This document shows, piece by piece, positions 57,405 through 64,000 of a stretch of DNA of 64,000 nucleotides. The notes beneath the pieces were generated by a model. It saw only the letters and a list, made by a program, of their open reading frames with translations. It had not been told where the DNA came from and made no database searches. The position numbers and the translations under genes are program-made. This DNA comes from Flavobacteriales bacterium UBA6057 (GTDB lineage: Bacteria; Bacteroidota; Bacteroidia; Flavobacteriales_G; Salibacteraceae), in NCBI GenBank assembly GCA_002428995.1, contig DIYJ01000005.1, forward strand, positions 1-64,000. The letters are read 5' to 3'. The first letter of the stretch is position 1, and every line of letters starts with the position of its first letter.

Positions 57405-60044
57405 TTGATGATGACCTCACTACTCTACCGCTGGTCTGCTCAGACTCGCTCCGTTCTGCACACCTTGTTGCTGGTTGCTGGCTTTATCAGTTGCTCCATC
57501 TTTTCGCAGGCGCAAGAGATCAACATTCAACAAACCGAATGGACTTTGAAAGAGCTGTTCGATGCGGTTGAAAGTCAAACAGATCTGCGCTTTGTATTCT
57601 CAGAGGACGATATTGATCTGAACACTTCCCTGGCGCTCGAAAAGCGAACCTATGAGCTGAATGAGCTACTGGATGCTGCCTCCAAGGATCTGGAGTTGCG
57701 TTTCCAGCGCATCGATCAGAGCATTGTCGTTCTCCAACCGGAGTCTCCTCCATCGTCATCGGGAGAGCTGCTCTACCAATCCGTTCGCGGAGTAGTGACC
57801 GACCGGAATACGGGCATGACACTTCCCGCTGCAAGCTTATTCATGGTCAATGCTCCGGAATACAGCGGAGCCACGGACATGGAAGGCAACTTCCTGCTGC
57901 GTGTCCCCATCGGACGGATGACACTGGCCGTTTCCTACATAGGCTATCAAACCGAAGTCATTCCCCTGCTGGTGACTACTGGTGAGGAGGCCTACCTCAC
58001 CATTGCACTGGAACCTTCAGTGGCGTTTCTCAATGAAATAGTAGTTGAAGCGGAACAGGATAAAGCACGCAGTGTAAATGAGTTAGCATATGCCAGCGGC
58101 AGAGGGTTCACCATCCAGGAAGCAAACCGGTATGCAGGCACTTTAGGAGATCCAGCGCGCATGACACGCAGTTTTGCCGGAGTGGTTCCCGCACGAGACG
58201 ATCGCAACGATATCATCATTCGCGGCAACTCGCCCACAGGCATTCAATGGCGGTTGGACGGCATTGAAGTTCCCAATCCAAACCATTATGGCGGCATCGG
58301 CCTGACGGGCAATACCACCACCCTGCTGAACATGAACCTGCTGGACGATTCAGACTTCCTGATGGGCGCCTTTCCCTCCGAATATGGCAATGCTCTGGCG
58401 GGGGTGTTTGACTTACACATGCGCGATCCCAATCCGCAAAAACGCCAGTACCGCTTTCAAACAGGCTGGAATGGTTTTGAGCTGGGAACGGAAGGCCCGT
58501 TCTCCAAGCAAAGCTCGCTGGGCACCTATTCACTCACCTATCGCTATTCCTTCCTGGACCTGGTGGATGAGCTTGGTATTGACTTCGGCATTCTTCCTGA
58601 ATTCCAGGATCTGACGGGCAAGTTTGACTTCAATCTGGGCCCAAAAACGAAGCTCTCCATCATCGGCATCTGGGGTACGAGCTACATCGAACTGGACGAT
58701 CACGACCTGGACAGTGCCGACCTTGGATCGCAAGGGCAGTTTCTGAGAACAGGCTCCGATCTTGCATTGCTGGGCGTGAACCTGGAACATCGCTTCAGCG
58801 AGAAAGTCATCGTGAAAAGCGGAGTATCGGTGATTGACAACAGGGTGAAAACAGTGATCGACACCTTCAATGTCGAATCAGATGCTACAAAGCGGATTTT
58901 CACAGACAACTCAGGCGAAACGAAGTATTCCTTCTTCCTGGAACGGGATCACCGCAAGAACCGAAACCTGTTCAGAACGGGAATCCGCTGGGATACTTAC
59001 GCGATCAATTACCAAAGTACTTCTTCGAACGACCTGGGAACGCTGGAGCCCATCCATGCCACAGATGGTTCCATGAGTCTGGCGCGAGTATATGCGGAAG
59101 ATGAATACCGCTTCACGGATCGATTGCGTGCGCGGGCAGGTATCCACGGACAATACTTCCTGCTCAATGGCTCGCTGGCTATAGAACCCAGACTGGCTAT
59201 CCGCTACCTTGCAACGGACCATTTGGCGGTGTTCGCTGCCTATGGCAATCACCACATGCTGCAACCACGCACGGTGTACTTTGTGGAAACACGCACGGCC
59301 AACGGAGTGGAACTCACCAACGAAGACCTGGATTTCTCGGGCGCGCATCACTGGACCACAGGCGGAAATCTCTCCATCACAAACAACCTGCGCCTGAAGG
59401 CTGAAGCTTACTACCAACACTTATTTGACATTCCTGTGGAGCCAGACCCTAAAAGCTCTTTTTCAATGATCAACACCGGAGCTGAATTCTTTATCCCGCA
59501 AATGGACAGCCTGGTGAACGAAGGGAAAGGCCGCAACTACGGAGTTGAGGTGACGTTGGAGCGCTTTCTGGATGGCGGTCTTTACTACATGATCAACGGA
59601 ACAGCCTATCGATCGGAATACCAAACGCTGAACGGTGCATGGCGGAACACGGCTTTCGACATGCGCTACATGCTGAATGTACTGGGAGGTTATGAGTACT
59701 GGATCAGCCAGAAAGTGGCCTTTGGCTTTGACGCTAAGCTCACGTATGCAGGAGGCCGCCCTTATGTGCCCGTGGATGAAGAGGCTTCGATCGCGGCCGG
59801 TGAGGTGGTGTTTCTCGAAGACGAGGCTTACGAATCACGCTTTGGTGAATACTTCCGGGCTGACCTGAAGATTTACTATCGGATCAACTACAAACACGTG
59901 TACACCGAATTTGCACTGGACTTGCAGAACCTGACCAATAATCGGAACACGTTCCAGCGCGAATTCAACCCCAATACGGGCGAATACAAGACATTCTACC
60001 AGATGGCCTTCTTCCCGATGGCAACATTTCGCTGCCTCTTCTAG
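57405..60044 (+). CDS. TonB-dependent receptor with STN and carboxypeptidase-regulatory domains
   Basis: The 879-residue precursor has a signal peptide and an STN domain (about 35-105: Leu-Lys-Glu-Leu-Phe-Asp-Ala-Val, Ile-Val-Val-Leu-Gln-Pro) for contact with FecR. A CarboxypepD_reg domain (125-205: Gly-Val-Val-Thr-Asp-Arg-Asn-Thr-Gly) and a plug (Asn-Asp-Ile-Ile-Ile-Arg-Gly-Asn-Ser-Pro) follow. A 22-strand barrel ends in Phe-Phe-Pro-Met-Ala-Thr-Phe-Arg-Cys-Leu-Phe. With the preceding fecI-fecR genes it is a trans-envelope signalling receptor. No SusD-like gene is adjacent, so a siderophore-like or small-molecule substrate is as likely as a glycan. The substrate cannot be named. Confidence 0.95.
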   Translation: MMMTSLLYRWSAQTRSVLHTLLLVAGFISCSIFSQAQEINIQQTEWTLKELFDAVESQTDLRFVFSEDDIDLNTSLALEKRTYELNELLDAASKDLELRFQRIDQSIVVLQPESPPSSSGELLYQSVRGVVTDRNTGMTLPAASLFMVNAPEYSGATDMEGNFLLRVPIGRMTLAVSYIGYQTEVIPLLVTTGEEAYLTIALEPSVAFLNEIVVEAEQDKARSVNELAYASGRGFTIQEANRYAGTLGDPARMTRSFAGVVPARDDRNDIIIRGNSPTGIQWRLDGIEVPNPNHYGGIGLTGNTTTLLNMNLLDDSDFLMGAFPSEYGNALAGVFDLHMRDPNPQKRQYRFQTGWNGFELGTEGPFSKQSSLGTYSLTYRYSFLDLVDELGIDFGILPEFQDLTGKFDFNLGPKTKLSIIGIWGTSYIELDDHDLDSADLGSQGQFLRTGSDLALLGVNLEHRFSEKVIVKSGVSVIDNRVKTVIDTFNVESDATKRIFTDNSGETKYSFFLERDHRKNRNLFRTGIRWDTYAINYQSTSSNDLGTLEPIHATDGSMSLARVYAEDEYRFTDRLRARAGIHGQYFLLNGSLAIEPRLAIRYLATDHLAVFAAYGNHHMLQPRTVYFVETRTANGVELTNEDLDFSGAHHWTTGGNLSITNNLRLKAEAYYQHLFDIPVEPDPKSSFSMINTGAEFFIPQMDSLVNEGKGRNYGVEVTLERFLDGGLYYMINGTAYRSEYQTLNGAWRNTAFDMRYMLNVLGGYEYWISQKVAFGFDAKLTYAGGRPYVPVDEEASIAAGEVVFLEDEAYESRFGEYFRADLKIYYRINYKHVYTEFALDLQNLTNNRNTFQREFNPNTGEYKTFYQMAFFPMATFRCLF

Positions 60045-60091
60045 CGAGGTTCCGTTGCAGGAATTTGATCTTTGCGACCGGAAAGGAAGAA

Positions 60092-60967
60092 ATGAAAACA
60101 GTCGCTTGCGTTCTTGTATGGTTAATGGCCATGGGTGGTCTTTCAGCTCAGGTTCAACTGGGTGCGATCCATTACCCGTCCGATACTCTGGCCAAGTACC
60201 GTGTCAGCTCCATCATCGAGTTGCAACAGACGCTTGCCTCCTCTTACACCCGGAGAGAAACTCCGGACTCTGAACCGAAAAAGTACAGACAGCTCTACTT
60301 CGACTCCAGTGGCCACTATCAAGCGGAACAATTTTTCCCGGAAAGGGAGGAAGAACCGGCCCCGGGAGGATATGCAGGTTATGAAGAGGAAACCACTGAA
60401 GAGGTATTGAATGAGCGACAGCAGTTGATCGAGCGGAGATACCTCACCAATGGACAGTACAGGATGAGTGAGCTCTTTCAATACGATGAGCGAGGTAATA
60501 CCATCCGCGTGCTGGAGAAAACCGCTGACACCGTTTATACCAAGCTGGCCCATCGCTACGATGAACGCAATAACCTACTGCTGACGATCGCACCGGCCTA
60601 CACCGAGCCGATGCGCTGGTCCATGACCTACAACCAAGCTGACCAACTGATCTCCAAGCGTCACTTCAAAGCGTCTTCAAAGCCTTATCGACTGGACTCC
60701 AACGCATATGATACCCGCGGGAATCAAACGGCATTCTACGCTTACGAAACACGGGATGAAGAGCTAAAGCTGACAGAGCAATACACGTGGGAATACGATT
60801 CGGTAAACCGAAAACTCAAGTCTATCCATCACTATGGCGATGAGCTAAAGCAAGAAGCTGTAACGCTGTACGAATACAACACAAAAGGACTCTTGAAACG
60901 TCAGCAAGAATTCCTCAACGGAGAACTGATCAAGGTCAAAAGCTGGGAATTTGAATTCGTGGAATAG
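60092..60967 (+). CDS. Exported YD-repeat-like protein
   Basis: ATG at 60092 follows an AAGGAAG ribosome-binding-like sequence and starts a signal peptide ending Leu-Ser-Ala-Gln; a TTG at 60065 opens the same frame. After a charged, helical first part (residues 20-115) the sequence shows YD-type repeats: Phe-Gln-Tyr-Asp-Glu-Arg-Gly-Asn-Thr-Ile, Tyr-Asp-Glu-Arg-Asn-Asn-Leu, Ala-Tyr-Asp-Thr-Arg-Gly-Asn, Tyr-Asp-Ser-Val-Asn-Arg-Lys-Leu and Tyr-Glu-Tyr-Asn-Thr-Lys-Gly-Leu. With only about seven such units and no toxin domain, it is a small exported protein rather than an Rhs toxin. It lies 48 bp behind the TonB receptor and may be co-expressed with it. Confidence 0.75.
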   Translation: MKTVACVLVWLMAMGGLSAQVQLGAIHYPSDTLAKYRVSSIIELQQTLASSYTRRETPDSEPKKYRQLYFDSSGHYQAEQFFPEREEEPAPGGYAGYEEETTEEVLNERQQLIERRYLTNGQYRMSELFQYDERGNTIRVLEKTADTVYTKLAHRYDERNNLLLTIAPAYTEPMRWSMTYNQADQLISKRHFKASSKPYRLDSNAYDTRGNQTAFYAYETRDEELKLTEQYTWEYDSVNRKLKSIHHYGDELKQEAVTLYEYNTKGLLKRQQEFLNGELIKVKSWEFEFVE

Positions 60968-60990
60968 CCCGCCTGAGCAAATCTGACAGA

Positions 60991-61728
60991 TCAACGGTTC
61001 TTCAGAACCTCCAACAGCTCCGCTTTTCTGCGTTGAGCCACTTCAGCATGAAGCCCATCCTCCATCAACAGATACCCTGACTTCTCGAAGCGCTTGACGT
61101 GTTTCAAATGGACCAGGAAGGAATGATGAGCCCTGAAGAAACCATTGTCCTGCAACAGCAAATCGTATTCCTTTAATGTTCGGGTGGACACCATGCGCTC
61201 CCCGCCTTTGAGGTGAATGGTTGAATAATTGCGATCTGCCTGCAGGTAGATCACTTCGTCCAGCGAAATGAACGAAATACCAGACTGATCAGGCACTGCG
61301 AGGTTCTGAAGCTCTTTATGGCGGAGGTTTTCGGCCAGATTTCTGAAGCTTTCACGAAGAAATTGCCTGTCTGCCAATCGCTCGTATTTATCTATGACAG
61401 CAGCCAGCTCCTTTCCGTCTATCGGTTTCAGCAGATAGTCCAGCGCTGAAAACTTGATGGCGCGCAGCGCATAGTGATCGTAAGCCGTTGTAAAAACGAC
61501 TGAGAAGTTGATGTTTCCCAAGCTCTCCAGAAGATCAAAACCGTTCTGACGGGGCATCTCCACATCGAGAAAGATCAAGTCAGGCTGAAGTCTCTGGATT
61601 TGCTCGCGCGCCTCCTCCGCATCGGACGCATGCCCCAGAAAGCGCACGGAAGGGCAATACTGTCCCAGTAATTCCCGAAGGTTTTCCGCGGCTTTTCGCT
61701 CGTCTTCCACCACTATCGCATTGATCAT
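60991..61728 (-). CDS. LytTR-family response regulator
   Basis: Start Met-Ile-Asn-Ala-Ile-Val-Val-Glu-Asp-Glu at 61728 (a Met three codons earlier, 61737, is possible; the open frame reaches 61797). The receiver domain (1-120) has the acidic pair Glu-Asp, phospho-acceptor Asp in Ile-Phe-Leu-Asp-Val-Glu-Met-Pro and Lys in Leu-Leu-Lys-Pro-Ile. The C-terminal LytTR DNA-binding domain (about 140-245) has Tyr-Leu-Gln-Ala-Asp-Arg-Asn-Tyr-Ser and Phe-Phe-Arg-Ala-His-His-Ser-Phe-Leu-Val. It is directly downstream of the propeller-type kinase gene, its cognate partner. Confidence 0.95.
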   Translation of the reverse strand: MINAIVVEDERKAAENLRELLGQYCPSVRFLGHASDAEEAREQIQRLQPDLIFLDVEMPRQNGFDLLESLGNINFSVVFTTAYDHYALRAIKFSALDYLLKPIDGKELAAVIDKYERLADRQFLRESFRNLAENLRHKELQNLAVPDQSGISFISLDEVIYLQADRNYSTIHLKGGERMVSTRTLKEYDLLLQDNGFFRAHHSFLVHLKHVKRFEKSGYLLMEDGLHAEVAQRRKAELLEVLKNR

Positions 61729-61741
61729 GAGCTGCATCCCA

Positions 61742-64000
61742 TTAAAGTGAGGGAAGCGAAAATAGGACACGCGTACCTGCCGCTTCACCCTGTTCATCCA
61801 TCAGGTCTGTCACCGAAAAATGATCGACCTGATTCAGCCTTCCATTGAGCAAGGTCAGTCGGTCACGGGTGATCTGCATACCCTTAGAGTCGTGAGTTCC
61901 CAGCCTGCTCCTGTGTAACCTGGCGCTGAAAGCGCGCCCTACTCCATTGTCTTCAACGGTGCAGGTGAGGTCCTGCCCTGACCGCTCGATTTTCACCACG
62001 AGTCGCCCCTTGCCTTCCTTATGCATGAGCCCGTGCAGGACTGCATTCTCGACATAGGGTTGAATCAGCATCGGAGGAACCTTCACGTAGTGTGGATCCA
62101 CTTCCGGGGCAACGATGATCTCATGCGTGAAGCGACCTTCAAAGCGCATCTCCTCCAACTCCAGGTAATGCTCCAGGGAAAGCAACTCCTGATCCAGCCT
62201 GACATACTCGCGGTCTGAGTGATCTAAAATCATGCGCATCAAGCGAGCGAATTGGGTCAGGTAGTTTCGGGCGGTCTGAGGCTGTTCATTGGAGATGTAG
62301 TGCAGGATTGAGTTGATGGTGTTAAAGGCAAAATGAGGATTCATCTGTGACCGCAAAGCCTTGAGTTCCAATCCCATCATCTGCCGCTCTGTTTGCAGCT
62401 TCCGCGTGGCACTTTGAATACGGAATTGAATGCCAAACCATAACAACAGAAGGAAAACACCGGCCACGGCCAACCGGAACCACCAGGTAGCCCAAACAGG
62501 CGGAGCAATTCGAAAAGAGAAGCTGGCGGACTCTACACTTGCAAAGCCTTCCTCTGCCTCTGCCATCACTTCGAAGGTGTATTCACCCGGAGAAAGCTCG
62601 GTGTACTGAATAGAAGGTAAATCAGTTGTTCTCCAACGGTCGTCCTGCCCCTGGAGACGGTAGCGGTAGCTGACCCGGCCTGAACGGTAGGAAATGCCAG
62701 TGTAGTCGATTTCAATGCGGTTTTGATCGTGCCTCAGTTCATAGTGTGCCAGCAATGCAGTATCCCGATCATTGATCCTCACCCCCGTGGTATGCACCGG
62801 AAGACTAACTGTTCTAGAGCGACTGGCACTTCGGGGAAAGCGAATGAGACCACAAACAGTCGTCACGAGAAACTCATCCCCTACAATCTCCATGTCCATG
62901 GGCGTGCAGTTCATGTCATAAATGATGCGGCTCTTGTACTGCACGATCGAATCCTTAGCATACATCACCAGCTTCACCAGGTGCTCGCTGCTCAGCACCC
63001 ATACCGTGTCTTCTTCGGGTACAAAACCATGTGGGGTGATGAGCTTACCGACTTTTTCAGAGAAGATGATCAGCGAATCTTCATCCATCACTCCCAGGCC
63101 TTGCTCCGCACTGGCAATCCACAGTTTAGAGTTGTGGTGCAACAATTCAAACACGCGCGAATGGAGTATATCCTCATCACCTGCTGCCTTTTGAATGGTA
63201 TCTCCGTCCCAGCACCAGACGCCTGAAAGGCCTCCCAACCAAAGCCTTCCATCCTCTCCTTCTGCTGCACCAATGAATGTTTCCGGAAAGGCTTTCACGA
63301 TGTAGTTTACCGAATCACTTTCCAGTTTGGCAACACAGCCATGACCTGTGAACCAAGTATAGCGACCATCACCACCTGTTGCCGCTGCCCCTATTCTCGA
63401 CATCTGAAAACCATCCCTTGCCGCCAGCGATCGATTCGACAGCAAACCATCTGCATCGATCTGCGCCAGAGCTCCACCACACCAGGTGTAAAGCTTTTGA
63501 TCAGCTTCGCTCCAATGGATACCTCCAAGGTCGTGCAGCTTCTCGTCCTTCAAGAGCTCGGTCAGGTCAAACACCTGCACATCGCCTTCTACGATCTTAA
63601 GCACCTTCTTGGTCTTGGCCTGTAGGTAAAATGCATCCGTTGATGTTGAAAGTTCCCAGAGGTTATCGTACCTGAGGTCGCTGTTGGACGCATTCAACAC
63701 CTGAATTTGAGGCGCTGGCATGTAGAAAACCCCGCTAGCATTGGAACCGCACCACAAACCGCCCTCATGATCTTGGAGAACAGAATGAAACAGGTAATCA
63801 CTCATCACCGAATACGAGCCCGTTCCATTCAGATCACCATCGGGATAGCACACCATTCCGCTCGAGGAAGTAGCGGCCCAGATGTTTCCAAATTCGTCTT
63901 CCACCACTCCGTTCACCAATCCCGAATCTCTTGCATGACCCATGATTTCCTGAGCGGAGACCCGATACATATCCCTGTCCAATGTCACGATCATGCTTCC
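61742..64000 (-). CDS. Propeller-type sensor histidine kinase (LytS-type), 5' end outside the window
   Basis: At least 750 residues are visible and the start is probably beyond 64000, since the sequence at the window edge already continues propeller repeats (Gly-Asn-Ile-Trp-Ala-Ala-Thr, Gly-Gly-Leu-Trp-Cys-Gly-Ser). The periplasmic part has two-component-regulator propeller blades and a Y_Y_Y domain (Tyr-Arg-Leu-Gln-Gly near 450, Pro-Gly-Glu-Tyr-Thr-Phe). A membrane helix (about 505-525) is followed by the His_kinase domain with Leu-Arg-Ser-Gln-Met-Asn-Pro-His-Phe-Ala-Phe-Asn and the ATPase Gly-Val-Gly-Arg. It pairs with the LytTR regulator five bases away. Confidence 0.9.
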   Translation of the reverse strand, partial: GSMIVTLDRDMYRVSAQEIMGHARDSGLVNGVVEDEFGNIWAATSSSGMVCYPDGDLNGTGSYSVMSDYLFHSVLQDHEGGLWCGSNASGVFYMPAPQIQVLNASNSDLRYDNLWELSTSTDAFYLQAKTKKVLKIVEGDVQVFDLTELLKDEKLHDLGGIHWSEADQKLYTWCGGALAQIDADGLLSNRSLAARDGFQMSRIGAAATGGDGRYTWFTGHGCVAKLESDSVNYIVKAFPETFIGAAEGEDGRLWLGGLSGVWCWDGDTIQKAAGDEDILHSRVFELLHHNSKLWIASAEQGLGVMDEDSLIIFSEKVGKLITPHGFVPEEDTVWVLSSEHLVKLVMYAKDSIVQYKSRIIYDMNCTPMDMEIVGDEFLVTTVCGLIRFPRSASRSRTVSLPVHTTGVRINDRDTALLAHYELRHDQNRIEIDYTGISYRSGRVSYRYRLQGQDDRWRTTDLPSIQYTELSPGEYTFEVMAEAEEGFASVESASFSFRIAPPVWATWWFRLAVAGVFLLLLWFGIQFRIQSATRKLQTERQMMGLELKALRSQMNPHFAFNTINSILHYISNEQPQTARNYLTQFARLMRMILDHSDREYVRLDQELLSLEHYLELEEMRFEGRFTHEIIVAPEVDPHYVKVPPMLIQPYVENAVLHGLMHKEGKGRLVVKIERSGQDLTCTVEDNGVGRAFSARLHRSRLGTHDSKGMQITRDRLTLLNGRLNQVDHFSVTDLMDEQGEAAGTRVLFSLPSL

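Noticed and set aside
60092..60967. Rhs or polymorphic toxin
   Set aside because: Only about seven weak YD units, no core self-processing motif, no toxin tip and no immunity gene behind it.
1..64000. tRNA or rRNA genes
   Set aside because: No cloverleaf with acceptor CCA context and no rRNA signature was seen in the intergenic spaces; short candidates were parts of the palindromes.

Overview
The window is chromosomal DNA of a Bacteroidota bacterium, most likely a Flavobacteriales member of the Cryomorphaceae/Schleiferiaceae type. The signs are many proteins with type IX secretion (T9SS) C-terminal sorting domains, a gliding-motility-associated C-terminal domain, SusC-like receptors with STN and carboxypeptidase-regulatory domains, lipoproteins with Bacteroidota-style lipoboxes, a TAnnTTTG promoter element in front of clpC, and weak Shine-Dalgarno sites. 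Base composition looks balanced by eye. No rRNA, tRNA, CRISPR array, transposase or integrase was found.

Layout. 1-2828 is an accessory region. Two modules of about 1 kb each carry a minus-strand 56-codon gene behind a conserved hairpin leader, with its stop codon inside a terminator loop, and a different plus-strand gene on the other side. A gene-free stretch rich in palindromes follows. 2829-7033 holds small lipoproteins with EGF-like motifs, a membrane protein, a STAS-like protein and a TPR protein. 7101-14720 is the core block gyrA, clpC and recQ. 14805-18858 carries a very long repeat protein and a lipoprotein. 18929-24022 is a cobalamin-riboswitch-controlled operon: a DUF4465 protein, a second surface protein, a BtuB-like receptor and a beta-propeller lipoprotein that resembles BtuG. 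24044-28046 holds a lipoprotein, an HMG-CoA-lyase-like gene overlapping pyrD, and two small exported proteins.

28220-33599 has a histidine kinase with a cyclic-nucleotide-binding-like domain next to a response regulator fused to a thioredoxin-reductase-like flavoprotein. A T9SS cargo protein and two ExbD proteins follow. 33727-47874 is the least explained part. It has two CxxCH lipoproteins, two tandem paralogues whose N-terminus and a C-terminal motif resemble the first part of VioB, and a nucleoside-phosphorylase-like protein, mixed with a VTT membrane protein, a large SprB-repeat surface protein and a Kelch protein. 48166-64000 is dominated by envelope signalling and surface display: an ECF sigma factor overlapping a membrane-anchored anti-sigma/beta-barrel fusion, two T9SS proteins (one of 1435 residues with eight near-identical repeats), a FecI-FecR-TonB-receptor set, a YD-repeat-like protein, and a LytTR response regulator with a propeller-type histidine kinase cut off by the window end.

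Most of the gene content serves the cell envelope: uptake (B12, an unknown TonB substrate), secretion to the surface and signalling. The parts most worth following up are the two hairpin/56-residue modules and the VioB-like/CxxCH-lipoprotein neighbourhood. Where an obvious signal peptide, lipobox or overlap argued for an internal start, that start is used.
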